In this document: positions 33,081-45,099 of the stretch, piece by piece | Position numbering within the stretch: position 1 is the first letter of the stretch | How the letters are laid out: every line of letters starts with the position of its first letter | Source: Conus ventricosus | Taxonomy: Eukaryota; Mollusca; Gastropoda; Neogastropoda; Conidae | Length of the DNA: 64,000 nt | Assembly (NCBI GenBank): GCA_018398815.1 | Contig: CM031600.1 | Span: 51,921,048 to 51,985,047, forward strand | Direction of reading: 5' to 3' | Position numbers and translations under genes: made by a program | The notes under the pieces: generated by a model | Database searches by the model: none | Told to the model about the DNA's origin: nothing | Seen by the model: only the letters and a program-made list of their open reading frames with translations

Positions 33081-34540
33081 CTAGGAAATGATAGAGGAAT
33101 AGGGAAACCAGGTTTTGTCAAATTGATCTGAATCATAGTTCAGAAAGGCTAAGTATTTTTCCAATTTAAATCTATAGCTTAAGGTTGTAAGGAAAACATG
33201 AAGGTCTGGGTGGTTATTTTGCAGTTTACATTTGTAAACATAAAACTTAGCAAACAGCAGAATAACGTTAAGAACTTTGTCAGTTTCCACATTTTGTTTG
33301 ACTCCAAACAGAACTAACTCTTTCTCAAGAACCAGATTAGCGCAGTGGTGACATTTATCCATTAGCAGGTTTTGAAGATTTCTCCAAAACCGCTGCACAA
33401 TATTGCAGTCGAAAAGCATATGTGTAATAGTCTGTTGTTCATGATCACAAAAGTTACATAATGGTGAATCAACAATTTTGCATTGAAATAGGTATTTCTG
33501 GGTTGGCAGCAATCTATGTAGAAGTCGACATTGGAACCATCTAAGCTGGACGTCAGTAGAAACTTTATAACTATGAAGGAATATTTGTTTCCAATTAAGA
33601 TTTACAAAAAGATTATTCCATTTATCAATAAGCAGCAGGAGAGGCATTATTTTCATTTAAAGTTTTTTGTACATATTTGTTGCCTCTTTTAATGCAAAAC
33701 CAGGCTTTTTGGTCTAACAGTTTATATTGGTTTGTTATGATAATATTAAGTTTTTGGCAATAGTTACGAATGGCATTCATTATGCCTTCATATAAGAGAA
33801 AATTTTTCTTATACCTTGATATTTATTTAAAAATTCATGGAAGGTCATCCAATGCCCATTTTCATTAATCAAGTGTTTAATGAAGAGAATGCCATAATTA
33901 CACCATTCCTGTATGAAAATAACTTTTTTATCTCTTAAAATTTTAATATTGTAATGAATACACTCTGACATGAAATCATGTACTGTAGTCGGACGCACTT
34001 TGCGCACAGTTTCTTGTAGTGTTTCATCACATCATTCCAGAATGGGTTATTGACATCTTGCATAATAACATTAGAAAATTCAGCACCAAAGTTTTTTATA
34101 TTGTCCAACTGAGGGAACATATTAATGGTAAATTCTCGCCAACCCGACTCATACATTAATTTTCTCAGCCAACTTATCTTCATCGAAGAAATAAAAATTT
34201 TACATTTAACATTTTTAATCCACCTTCACAGTACTGCTTTTGAACAACAGATTTTTTTATTTTACTTTTTTTTACCATTCCATAAGAAACTATGCAATTC
34301 CTTTTCCAAAGCAACAATAAAATCCTCTGGGGGGTCTGGTAGGTTAATCAATAAATGAACAATTTTAGAAAATGCCAAAGTTTTAATAACAGTTATTTTT
34401 CCAAAAGGAGTTATATTTCTTTTTTTCCAAAAAGCTAGGACTCTTTTTATTTCAAAAAGTTTATCTTCAAAATTAATTTGTACAATACTATTTGTGTTAG
34501 TGGAGAATTTGATACCAAGAATTTTGAAAGTACCTGGATC
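33081..34540 (-). pseudogene. ORF2 thumb and C-terminal zinc-knuckle region, minus-strand LINE
   Basis: Minus strand: KILGIKFS, WKKRNITPFGKITVIKTL, HLLINLPDPPEDFIVALEKE, FLWNGKKK, then degraded sequence, and VQLRWFQCRLLHRLLPTQKY followed by CNFCDHEQQTITHMLFDC (C-x2-C...H...C zf-RVT). Ends with FDKTWFPYSSIIS and a stop at 33081. The 3' UTR runs to about 32274. Confidence 0.82.
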
Positions 34541-35018
34541 CTAAACAAAATTTTTGTCCCTCATAAATCTAATTCCACAATTCTTTCTGCTCCCCAACCA
34601 AACTACTTGTGACTTGTCAAAATTGATTTTTAAACCTGAAATTTGTAAAAATTTAGTAAGGACAGATACCGCCTCATTAAAAGATCTTTCTGAACCATCT
34701 AGACATAAACTAGTGTCATCAGCAAATTGTGACAGTAATGTTTCCTTGTTAACAACTTTAATTCCTTTAATATGCTCATTAGAGCGAATCATTAATCATG
34801 ACAGAACCTCAGCACAAATTAGGTATAGATAAGGGGATGATGGGTCCCCCTGTCTCACCCCTCTCTCAATCGGAAACCATGGGGAGTACTGACCATTTAC
34901 AGAAATACAAGTAGAAATTTGTGAATATAATGTTCTTATCCAATTAATTAAGTCGGGTCCAAACTTGAAAAATTTCAGGCAGTTATGTAAGAATGACCAT
35001 GAGACGCTATCGAACGCC
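34541..35018 (-). pseudogene. ORF2 RT catalytic palm, minus-strand LINE
   Basis: Minus strand: FDSVSWSFLHNCLKFF, FPIERGVRQGDPSSPYLYLI, LSQFADDTSLCLDG (catalytic FADD near 34709-34723) and INFDKSQVVWLGSRKNCG. A frame break lies near 34800. The motifs are close to the plus-strand LINE (SQFADDTALCLDGSE), so the two LINEs are sister families or the same family. Confidence 0.88.
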
Positions 35019-36212
35019 CAGGGTTGTACATCCACGTCGGACATCGGACATAGACCGATTGCACATGCAAAATGTCCGATATAACTGGCAGTGAAGAGGA
35101 CAAATGTCCCATTACTTTGCCGAAAACGCGGTCACTGTCCGATAGCTTTCCGATGCTCACGGACATGGCACCGGCCGTTTATATCAAGCCCGCATAATTA
35201 TTTGAGTCCGACCGTCGTACAGAACTCCAGTCTGTAACTTTAGTGTAAGCCCACTGCCCAGTGCAGTGAATCACTAGGCCTATTACTAGTCCCGTGTGCC
35301 ACTGGCAGTCTAAGCTTAGTGGCGAGCCATGGCGGTCTATTTTTAGCTCGTTGGCTTGCAACTCTGCCCCCCTGACTCGCAGAGGCTGAGCTAGCGAGGT
35401 ACACGGCTCACAGCTGAGAGCTCGCAGCCAGCTTGTGTCAGGGTTATTTTTAGCATAAAGCGGCTAAAGAGCGATAAGCCTTGTACTTGTTACGTGTTGT
35501 AGGCCATGTAGGCACATGTTGCTGAAGCGGAGACTGGAAAGGAATCTCAAGAAAACGGTCAAGGAGCAGAATGAGATGTACCCCAGGGACAGCACCTTGA
35601 CACTCTGGCAGCTCATTGCCCGCTACCACCAGCTGGAGTTCACCAACCTCAAGAAACTGGCCCAGCTTGCCATCACCCTGCCCGTCCATACAGCTGATGT
35701 AGAAAGAGGGTTCAGCACTCAGAATTTGATTTTGACAAGTCAAAGGAACAGACTGACAGCAGAAAACCAGGCTATGCTGATGAGGGTGCAAATGGAAGGA
35801 CCAAGTGATGTCAAGGGGAATCAGAATGGGTGTTCAGGGTGACAGAAAAGCGGGGAGAGAAAAGGAAAAGAATGCTCTTCAACCAAAAAGACGACTCCAA
35901 ATGAATCAATATTGTACTTGAATACAAGCATAAGCAATGAATAGTGATTTAGGAAAGACACTGCCTCTGTGTGTGTGACTGTGTGTGTGTGTGGACTAGT
36001 TTAGTAATGTTTACCAAACATGGCTTCCCACTCTAGGAATATAGTCAGCTTTTGTAATACCATTTTTGTGTGCATAAAACTTAATATACATTCAATCTGG
36101 CTTGCGTTCAAAATGTCCGATTGATTTTGTTATGAAGAGGACAAATGTCCTATTACTTCAGGGTGGTCCAGGACATTTGTCCTATAGATACTGCTAAGGA
36201 TGTACAACCCTG
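35019..36212 (+). mobile_element. hAT element (1.2 kb) with perfect 15-bp termini and 6-bp TSD
   Basis: Termini CAGGGTTGTACATCC at the left and its exact reverse complement at the right. Flanking direct repeat aacgcc (35013-35018 and 36213-36218). Sub-terminal inverted motifs (AAAATGTCCGAT, GGACAAATGTCC) occur on both sides. The insertion splits KAF|DSVSW in the LINE RT. It retains only the 3' end of the transposase gene. Confidence 0.88.
35516..35842 (+). pseudogene. hAT transposase C-terminal dimerisation region
   Basis: Plus-strand frame of 108 residues. LWQLIARYHQLEFTNLKKLA leads into AITLPVHTADVERGFSTQNL and RNRLTAENQAMLMRV, the hAT C-terminal dimerisation signature (LP...VER.FS...N...RNRL). 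The frame begins in the middle of the protein and lacks the DDE core, so the element depends on a relative for mobility. Confidence 0.85.
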
Positions 36213-36460
36213 AACGCCTTCTCAAAGTCAACTAAAAAGAGCATTCCTGGAATATTTTCCTTATCAGTGTACAATAACATGTCATACATCAACCTTATAT
36301 TCTCTCCAATAAATCTGCCCTTCAAAAAACCTCTTTGACTCTCATGTATAATGTTTGGAAGAACACTTTTCAATCGATTGGCAACACAAGCAGAAGCTAT
36401 CTTATATGTGGTGTTCAACAAAGAGATGGGGCGCCAGTTTTTCACAAATCTTTTCGGCTT
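36213..36460 (-). pseudogene. ORF2 RT segment between two insertions, minus-strand LINE
   Basis: Minus strand: KRFVKNWRPISLLNTTYKIA, NIIHESQRGFLKGRFIGENI, then GMLFLVDFEKAF. It joins precisely to the fragments on either side of the I-like LINE and the hAT. KAF is continued as DSVSWSFLH at 35018. Confidence 0.88.
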
Positions 36461-36476
36461 AGATAAGATAAGATAA

Positions 36477-37063
36477 TGTTGCTTATAGCCCAGCCGACCG
36501 CAGAGGGCCACATCAGGGCTGTCACCACGTTAAAATCAACTCACCAGTCATGAAAAAAAAAAAAATAAAACCCAACTTTCACACATCTCATTAAATGACA
36601 TCGTCTACAAACGCACCAGAAACTTTGTTAAAAATCTTTCTGCCGTAAAATCTTAAATCAGATGAAAAATGTTAATCTCTCTCAAAAACTCAAGGATCAC
36701 ATCAGGCGGGACATCCCTGAACAGGATCTTCATGGACTCCGCTGTAAAATGTTTGTGTCTCACATCATGCAAGTCCCAACATTCCAAAAGAACATGTTTC
36801 ACTGTGAGTGGCGCATGACATGGAATGCACCACGGAGCTTCTTCACTCTTTAAAAGGTAAGAATGGGTAAAATACGAATGGCCGGTGTGCAGCCGGCACA
36901 GAACCGTTTCCTCTTTACGACCACCCGACGTAGATGGGAGGAAGTCCTTAAGGTTTAGACGGATCTGAAAGAGTTTGTTATTCGTCTGTGTGTTCCAATC
37001 CTCCTGCCAGAGGTCTCTCACATAATCGTTAATTTTCGGTTTCACATCTGAGCAGGGATACAA
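36477..37063 (-). pseudogene. C-terminal zinc-knuckle region and 3' UTR of I-like LINE copy 2
   Basis: Minus strand: RLHTGHSYFTHSYLLKSEEA then C-x2-C-x8-H-x4-C (CIPCHAPLTVKHVLLEC), a conserved tail of I-like ORF2. The 3' UTR ends ATAGCCCAGCCGACC...-type sequence shared with copy 1 and with the fragment at 6755. Confidence 0.8.
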
Positions 37064-37991
37064 GTGTTGGACAGTTTCTCTCTTGTGGCGTTCTTGGCTA
37101 AACGATCAACCATTTCGTTCCCGCCGATGCCAACATGACCAGGAACCCAAGCAAGAGTAATGTTGTAACCGTCCGCCTTCAACTTGCTAAAAAGTTTTAA
37201 AAAAAGTAAAAGTTCTGGATGCTGAAGGTTGCGGCCAGCTATGGCCTCCAAAGCTGACAGCGAATCCGACAGAACCAGAAAGTCCCTCTTTGAAGAATGT
37301 GAGATTATCTTCAAAGCCAAAACTAGAGCAGTAAGTTCAGCAGACTAGACAGAAGCATCTGAATGAATATGTTCCAACAGTATCTGAGAAGGAGCCCCAG
37401 GGCAGTAGGCTGCACAGGCCACTCCATCTTCAGACTTGGAACCGTCAGTGAAAACTTTTTGACAGGATGGAAATTTTGAACAGAGCTCAGCATACAATGC
37501 CTTGTACGCCAGAGAGCTGGTAGACTCTTCGCGAAAAGCTGCAAGATCAAAACGAATCTCTGGTGTGAAAAAGGTCCACGGTGGTTGATCCGGAAACTTG
37601 GAAAAATCAGATACTACACCTAGGTCTAGACCTGCATTCCGCACGTGAGGCTGCATACGAAGACCAAACGGCGGAATACATTTAGGGTTGTTTTCAAAAC
37701 TTACTTTGGAACGGAGGTCAAAGACACAGTCATAGGCAGGATTCTGCGGTTCTGAGAAACAGTCGGATATAATAATTCAGACAGTTTCAGCCTGCGGTTG
37801 GACAGTGAAGGTTCACCCGCCTCTGCGTACAGGCTGTACACAGGGGTGGTGCGGAACGCTCCAAGACAGAGACGAAGCCCTTGATGGTGGATAGGGTCCA
37901 AGAGTTTGAGGTAAGATGATCTTGCGGAGCCGTACACAGCACAACCGTAGTCCAGTTTAGAACGGACCAGGGCTCTGTAGAGGTGCAACAA
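37042..37991 (-). pseudogene. RT connection and RNase H domain of I-like LINE copy 2
   Basis: Minus strand: LVRSKLDYGCAVYGSA then LDPIHHQGLRLCLGAFRTTP (connection), and after frame breaks KVFTDGSKSEDGVACAAY, AELTALVLALK (one stop before it), LVLSDSLSALEAI and AWVPGHVGIGGNEMVDRLAK. The D-E-D-D residues of type I RNase H are all visible. A C-terminal CIPCHAPLTVKHVLLEC zinc knuckle follows (36653-37063). Confidence 0.88.
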
Positions 37992-38041
37992 AGTTTTCTT
38001 ATCAGCGCCCCAGTCGGTGTGCGCTACGACCCGCAGAATAT

Positions 38042-39072
38042 TCAGTGCTTTCTGGCAAGCAGTTTTGAGGTTTTTAATATGGCTGAGAAAGTTAAGTTTT
38101 TGGTCAAAAATGACTCCCAGAAATTGGCCTCTTTAACAGCTGGAATGGGAGATTTCCCTACTTGAAGTTCAGGATCTGGAAAAAACTGACGGAAATTATG
38201 GAAGTGAATACACTGCGTCTTTGTTGGGGAAAAGGTGAAACCGTTTTCATCTGCCCACCGATGGATTTTACCTACGCAAAGCTGGAGCCTGCGCTGGACA
38301 CTCGGGTACAGGCTTCCAGTTGCGTAGACAGCAAAATCATCCACAAACAATGAGCAGTATGAACCCTGCTGAACTGATTGAACAATGTTATTAATCTTGA
38401 TGCTAAAGAGGGCAGGAGACAGTATGCTCCCCTGTGGAACACCCAACTCCTGATCGTGGACATCAGAGAGAGTGGTGCCAACCCGGACCTGAAACTGTCG
38501 TTCTGCCAAAAAATTTTGAATAAAAAGCGGAAGATGACCTCGAAAACCCAGATCGTGGAGATCATGAAGTATCCCCGACTTCCAGGTGTATCGTAGGCCT
38601 TCTCCAAGTCAAAGAAAATTGCTACTGCATGCTGTTTGTTCAGAAAGGCGTTCCGAAGTGTAGATTCCAGACGAATCAAATGGTCAACGGTAGTCCGATG
38701 TTTGTGGAAACCACACTGTTCTTTCGCCAAAAGGCCATCGGTTTCAAGTTTCCACATGAGCCTAGCATTGACCATTTTCTCCATCAATTTACAAACACAG
38801 CTGGTCAAAGCTATGGGACGGTAGTTTGATGGATTAGAAAGATCTTTTCCAGGTTTGGGAATTGGAATAATGAGGGCTTTTCGCCAAGAAGGTGGAAAGA
38901 AACCAGTAGTCCACACATGGTTGTACACCTGTAGCAGGATGTTCAGATCTATTTGCGGAAGATGTTTCAACAGTTGATAATGGATTTCATCTATACCTGG
39001 AGAGGAATCGCTGCAAGAAAGTAAGGCAGATTTCAGCTCGTTTAACGTGAAAGGAAGATTGTAGTCTTCCAT
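38042..39072 (-). pseudogene. RT domain of I-like LINE copy 2
   Basis: Minus strand: SSPGIDEIHYQLLKHLP, IPIPKPGKDLSNPSNYRPIA, AIFFDLEKAYDT, then after a frameshift near 38560 ELGVPQGSILSPALFSI and SLFVDDFAVYA (catalytic VDD). The DHQELGVPQGS-FVDDF series is complete apart from the frameshift. Confidence 0.9.
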
Positions 39073-39319
39073 GTTGTCGGACGAAAAGTTGCAGGGTGAT
39101 TTTCTTTTAGGGCTTTGTTTTTGACAAAAGTGGCTGATTTGTTAGAAGAGGAGAATTCTTTTCAATGGTTGAAGCAAGCAGATTAGCAACTGCTTTTTTG
39201 TCTGTTATTAAAGAGTCAGAAAACTTGAGATGGTTCACAGTGGGACAGGTGTTCTTCCCTTTGATTTTCTTAATGATGTTCCACACTTTTTTCTTGGAAG
39301 TTTCGATGTCAGCCTGGAG

Positions 39320-40290
39320 CAAAAACTTCTCCAGGACCGACGTTTACTGATTTTAAAAGTGTGTCTCGATTTGGCACGGAGTTTCTGATGGGCTCGAGCG
39401 TTGGGACCCGAAGGTCGTTGGTATACCCGACGCTGAGCCCGTTTTCGAATTTTGGAAACTTGTTGGCAGTCTGAATCGAACCAGGGTGTTTTTGGCATTT
39501 GAAGTTTATCGGAAGACACTGGAATACAGGCTTTAGCACATTTGATAACAGTGTTAGTCAGAGATTCAGCTGGGTCCGGACTCTGAAGAAAGTCAGTGTC
39601 CTGGAATTCTTTAGAAATAGTGGCTGCAAATAGATCCCAGTTTGCTTTCTTATAATTTAGATGTTGAGAGACAGAGACGTGTTCAGTTATTACGGGTTGT
39701 AGAAGGACAGGGAAATGGTCACTTCCGTGCAGATCGTCATGGACAGACCACTCATAGTCCAGGACCAGCGAGGGGTCACAAACCGACAAATCTAAACACG
39801 AAAGTGAACCTGTGGAAGAGTGGAGGTAAGTTGCAGACCTGTCGTTCAGACAACACAAATCTAAATCCGAAAGGACATCCTCAATTAGCAGACCTCTGGA
39901 TGACGTACCGACACTACCCCAAAGAGGATTGTGACCGTTAAAGTCACCCAACAGCAAAAAAGGTCGAGGAAGTTCTCTTATCAGACTGACAAGGTCCTGA
40001 CGACAAACCGGGACAGAAGGAGGAAGATAAAGAGAACAGATTGTCACAGTCTTGTGGAGAGTGACTCTCGCAGCTACAGCCTGAAGCGAGGTAGACAGAG
40101 CGACAGGACTATACAGCAAAGTTTTGTGTAGGAGAAGGGCAACACCGCCCGACAGTCCCAACATGGATGGTTGTGCAGGTTTTGAAAGAATATTAAAGCC
40201 AGAAAGAGTAAAGGTCTTCTGGCTTTGAATTTGAGTTTCCTGAAGAGCCACGACGGAAGGTTTTATAGACTGACACAGAAGCGCAGCTCC
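39320..40290 (-). pseudogene. EN domain of I-like LINE copy 2
   Basis: Minus strand: ALQETQIQSQKTF (QET), LSGGVALLLHKTLLYS, LLLGDFNGHNPLWGS (GDFN), DRSATYLHSSTGSLSCLDLS and HGSDHFPVLLQP (SDH), an almost intact APE-type endonuclease, followed by a basic linker (KIRKRAQRRVYQ). Frameshift near 39320. Confidence 0.9.
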
Positions 40291-40368
40291 TCAAAGTTGG
40301 AATTTAATCCACGGATATTCCAATGGAATATTGTACTATCCATGGTGCAGAGGCGAAAAGGAGAGAAA

Positions 40369-41450
40369 TCAGGTCATCTCCTCTTCAACGTCCGCTTCTA
40401 ATGGAGCGAATTTATTAGTTAGTTTCACTGGACTGTGTTGGTCTTTGGACCCGCTGGCAGACTTGCCCGCAGGTGACAAAGGCCTGGAGTTTGGAGATGG
40501 TGGAGGTCTGGATTTGGGAGATGGTGGAGGTTTTTTTTCATCTCCACCATCTCCACACTGGGTGGAACTCCCTTGCCCGCACGGGCACTGGATAGAGAGG
40601 TCGAGGCGGAATTGCTGGTTTTTTAATCTGCCCAGCAGCAGATGTTGTAGACTGCTGGGCAGTCTGAGGGGTGGCGGATTTTTTGCCTCCACCAGGGGCA
40701 GTCACTTTGGGTTGGAAGGTGGTGGACCTGTTTCCACCAGAGTTGACAATTTTACCTTGCAATGTTTTGGAAAACGTAAAGTCATCAGTCTGACAGCAGA
40801 CTGACCGAGTGGGAACTGTGGGAACCGACTTTACGGCCGAAGCATATGAAGCTGTTGGAGTCTGACTGCCCACAACCTGCTTGCGGGCTTCAAAAAAGGA
40901 GATCTTCTTTTCCGTTTTAATGCGTTGTATTGTGGATTCTTGAATCCAAAGAGGACAGTGTCTGGAAGAGGAGGGATGGTCGCCACCGCAGTTAGCACAA
41001 TGTGCCGGATCTTTGCACGGCCCATCGTGGGTCGCCTTGCAGCAAACCCCGCACACCTCCTGCCCAGAACAGCGGTCTCTGACATGGCCAAACCTCTGGC
41101 ATCTGAAACACCTCAACGGGGACGGCACATATAGCTGAACACGAACATTCAAGTAACCGACTTTGATGACCGGAGGCAACACAGGGTTGCAGAATGTCAG
41201 AAAGAGGGTGTTGGTGGCCACTCTCTCTGAACCTTTCTTTACCGACACCCTGCGCACCTCCGTCACACCCTGGGACGCCAGTTCTGTTTTGATCTCTGCT
41301 TCCGAGACACCTGCTAACTCTCAACAGCGAATCACACCTTTCGACGAATTTAACTGTTTATGGGGAGTCACCCTGATCTCCCTATCCACTAGGTTTGTTG
41401 CTTTCAACAGCTGTTCAGATTGTTTCTGTGATTGACAATGAATAAGAAAC
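40369..41450 (-). pseudogene. Gag-like ORF1 of I-like LINE copy 2
   Basis: Minus strand. Three zinc knuckles follow each other: CFRCQRFGHVRDRC (C-x2-C-x4-H-x4-C), CGVCCKATHDGPC and CANCGGDHPSSSRHC, typical of I/jockey-type ORF1 proteins that coat the LINE RNA. Upstream are PSPLRC and a beta-rich segment; downstream a Pro/Thr/Gln-rich tail. At least one frame change separates the N-terminal part (41266-41450) and the C-terminal tail (below 40540). Confidence 0.82.
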
Positions 41451-42437
41451 GAACCATTCCTCAACCTTTTATGGACCTAGGTTCACCTGCTATACCATGA
41501 AAGCCCTTTTGGATAGCAAAAGGGCTCAGAGCTGAAAGGGGTCTTTCCTGCTCTGTCCCTTCCACCACGAGCCAGGAAGTAGCCCAGAAACCTGTCCTCT
41601 GTCTTACCTCACTGTCAGAATCGCTATCTGTTTGAGAAAGTCCTGAAATAGGGGATACTGCCTTCCTCTTCCGTTTGGGGGGGATATTTTTTGAATAAGC
41701 CATAGTTTGTTTGTTATGCTTCATCTCCCCCATACCCACCCACCTTGGAGTCCAACTAAGGGGCCAGGGCCAAGAAACCAATGTCTTGACCCCTTCCAGG
41801 CTTCGGGAGAGACATACGACAAACAGAAGCCACCAACCCTATCCCCCCTGATCATGCTCAACTCCCGGGAACAGAGAGCTGAGCACTGCAGGGTTTACTT
41901 GGCCAGTAGGGGGACTGTCTGTCTTGACCCAGCCCCAAGAAGGGGAGCCGATTAGTACACCCGGGCCAAAGTGTACTCCCTGTCTAGGAGAGGTCCGAGC
42001 CAAAGTGATGTGTTGAGAGCGCTGGCCCTCTCAATCACCAGGATCTCATTCCCCTCCGACACAGGTCGCACCGCACGGCAAACACGGCGGATCTTAAGGA
42101 GACCACAGAGAGAAAAGGAGTGTGGAAAAGAAGACTTGAAGGGAGACGAAGATAGAAAAGGGCCAAATAAAGGCAGAAAACAAGAAAAGGAGAAAGGCGG
42201 TTACTCTTAGTCAGGATCCTCACCCTTAGCCTATCTGACATGGGAAGCCCTACCAGGGGCATCAACTCCTTACCACGTTATGCTTAGGCCAGACAGCATC
42301 TCGGCTTTTCGGACCTAGAAGCAGTTTTAAAAAAACCCAGCCTATCCTAAAGTATTGATGCCCCCGCAAGCAAAGCCTAAGGGATCACTGGACCACGCAA
42401 GCCCTCCGACCACGACAAGGTCGCAACCCCCGGAGGG
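41451..42437 (-). other. 5' UTR and ORF1 start of I-like LINE copy 2
   Basis: No long homologous frame. Nearly colinear with 58540-60029 of copy 1 (shared AGAGCTGAGCACTGCAGGG, AGGATCTCATTCCC, AAGGGATCACTGGACC). GC-rich at its start (42360-42437), as is usual for an internal LINE promoter. Confidence 0.65.
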
Positions 42438-42449
42438 TCTTTTCGGCTT

Positions 42450-42989
42450 CCCTTCCTTGGGGATACATATTATGGTTCCCTGTCGCTGGGTAGTGGATAA
42501 TTGGCCTTTAGCAAAACCTTCATTAATTGAACGTACAAGGAAAGTTCCAATATCTGCAAAGAAAAACTTATAAAATTCAACTGTAAACCCATCGGGCCCA
42601 GGGCTCTTAAAATTTTTCATCTGTTTCAGAGCAGTAGCTGCCTCTTCTAGTGTAATCAATCCCTCTAAAGAGGAACTCTCCTCCTCGGATAATACTGGAG
42701 CATCCGGAAGCTCTTCAGAAATATTCATATCAGTTACATCTCTAAAGCTGTATAATTGTTCATAAAAAAATTTTATCTCAAGGAGGATAGTTTTTTGCTC
42801 AGAAATGACTGAACCATCGTCTTTTTTCCAAAAACGGATAGATTTATCAAGAAAATTTCGATTTTCAAGATTGCAAAAATATTTATTCACTTTTTCCCCT
42901 TGACTTAGCCAGCGAACTCCTGAGCGCATTGCCATACCTTCAAGTCTGTGATTCCTGATCTCTTGCAGTTCTGTTTTTAGGTTTTCCAA
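42450..42989 (-). pseudogene. ORF2 linker and RT N-terminus, minus-strand LINE
   Basis: Minus strand: GVRWLSQGEKVNKYFCNLE, then LKQMKNFKSPGPDGFTVEFY and GTIICIPKEGKP, the first RT motifs. The frame ends exactly where the I-like LINE is inserted (TSD tcttttcggctt at 42438-42449). The residues after that point belong to the inserted element. Confidence 0.85.
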
Positions 42990-43129
42990 ATGAGGAATAG
43001 TTTCTTCTTGTAAATTCTGTTCGATGTTTTTTTATTTTTGTTTCTAGGTCATGTTCTCTTTGAGTATCCATTTTTTTCTTATAAGTACTATAAGAAATTG
43101 TTTTGCCTCTTATTTCAAGCATTAATGTC

Positions 43130-44010
43130 TCAAAAAAGAGCTGATCTGCAATTTGAAAAGAGGTTTTCATTACTAATTTTATGCATGTTATCTAAGTTGT
43201 ATACAGGTAATGCATACTGTTTCTTAATATCGCAGATCAGCTCTCTAATTTCCGAAACATATTTCTTATCTCTTAATAAACTATTGTTAAATTTCCAAAA
43301 AGGTCTGTCGCGTTTGAAATTATCTTTTTTTAAAAGCAATGTGACAAGAGAATGATCGGATCGATATCCAGGATCTATGCAAACATCATTAACTTCCATC
43401 ATTAATTCTTCACTGATCATAAAGTAGTCAAGTCTTGCCTGTTTAAAAGAGTTAAATTTCCGCCATGTATATTTTCTTTTTTTGGGTATATTTCTCTGTA
43501 AACATCGAACAGATTGTATTTAGTCATTATATCATTGATTTTTGCTTCGGTTCTTGGCCGATTGGTGACACTTGTATAATTTCTAACATCCATTTTTAAA
43601 TTAAGGGCACAATTCCAGTCTCCAGTTATAATATGTTGGTTGCCAAAGCTCTCAATGAGTTCACAAACACTATCAAAAAATTCGGGGCTATCACCACCAC
43701 TAGGCCCGTATAAGTTCACCAAAGTAAACCTTTTTTTTAAGAATTGAACATTCATAGCAATGTAACAACCATGCTTGTCTCTTATAACATCATGTATCTT
43801 GTACTCAAAGTTATTATTAAAAAGAACAGCCACACCATTCTTGTTAGATTCTGTACCACACAGCCATACATTATATCCCCAGCTGGCTCGGATAAAATTC
43901 TCAGTGTCTTCCTTTAAGTGCGTCTCTTGAAGACAATAAACATGAGCTGTTTTTTTTCTCAAAAAAATCAAATACATCTTTCCTTTTTTTACTATTATTT
44001 AGACCATTGC
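43130..44010 (-). pseudogene. ORF2 endonuclease domain, minus-strand LINE
   Basis: Minus strand: VYCLQETHLKEDTENFI (catalytic QET glutamate), NKNGVAVLFNNNFEYKI, FTLVNLYGPSG, IITGDWNCALNLKMD (GDWN) and, after a frameshift near 43440, PGYRSDHSLVTLLLK (SDH). This is the APE-type endonuclease that nicks target DNA for target-primed reverse transcription. Confidence 0.88.
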
Positions 44011-44639
44011 AATTCAAAGAACAAATTTTAAATGAACTATCCTGTGCCATTTTGAGTTTTGGTAGGAAAGGTTAAAGTAGTAAACAGATAATAGCAGTTT
44101 GTAAAAAAAAAGTAAGAAATACTCCAAAAATGGCGCTAACACTAAGAAACACCCTTTGAAATACAGTGATGTCACACATCCCCAAAGTTTTACAGAAGCT
44201 ACCTCGGCCTCAACCTTCCAATGTAATAATAAGCAAGTTTTCACAACCATCATTAGTATCAACATCCTATAAATGCTCAAATAAAGTGTACATGACCCAG
44301 TTACAATCTCACTCTCACACACAAGCCCGCCACATTGATACGAAGAAAATGAAAAAGTAATGTACAACATAAGGACCAACTTACAAAGCAATGACATAAA
44401 ACTGCACATACACACACACACCAACCTGTTATATATGAGCCCACCGCCCAACTCCAAACAAGCATTGAAGCCTACTACTACTACACCACTAAGTACAATA
44501 TCTAGCGCGATGACAAAAAACCGCCCTCGAACAACTCATGTCATAATCATCTTGTATGACTGTCTAACACGTGATCAAATATTTACTATCCCTTCATACA
44601 ATCGCAATTTCTGTGAGTAAAGACCAAATACTAACATAT

Positions 44640-44651
44640 GGAGAGAGAGAG

Positions 44652-44687
<36 letters not shown>
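44640..44687. repeat. Poly-A and GA run
   Basis: GAGAGAGAG followed by more than 30 A. It lies in the spacer between ORF1 and ORF2 of the minus-strand LINE and is probably a later expansion. Confidence 0.9.
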
Positions 44688-44689
<2 letters not shown>

Positions 44690-45099
44690 ATTATGCCACA
44701 AGGCTGTGAACATTATCTTTCCCTACCTTTCCCCCAACTACCCTCGACGCAAGGACTGCTCCCCTTACTTGCCAGTCCCAAAAGACCTTCACCCCCAGAT
44801 GTAAACAAACAAAGTCAAGGGGGGGGGGGGGGGGGGGAAACGCCAAGGTATTTACAAGAAAAACGCACAGATAACAAATTACATCAAGTAGCTTCTAAAT
44901 TACAAACAATTCTCAAGCCTTCACACTTACGATTTTGAACAGAAAACAATCACACGCTGGTTAAATTAATTTGGTCTACTTACAGTTCGAGCCGGCAACA
45001 CAATGCCAAAGCAAAGGTGAAAGTGACGGCGTGACACACAAAAGAAAAAAGAAACAATCTAATGCAGTTGCCTGAATTCGGCAAGAGATTTCACAGTCG

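Larger units (their letters stand above)
36461..42437 (-). mobile_element. Near-complete I-like LINE (copy 2), 5977 bp
   Basis: Exact 12-bp TSD tcttttcggctt (36449-36460 and 42438-42449). The order on the minus strand is 5' UTR, gag-like ORF1, EN, RT, RNase H and a 3' UTR ending in a short (TATCT)n-like tail (36461-36476). Presence of RNase H plus CCHC gag knuckles places it with the I/Nimb-type group rather than L1 or CR1. All domains are colinear, but several frameshifts interrupt ORF2, so it is full-length and inactive. Confidence 0.9.
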
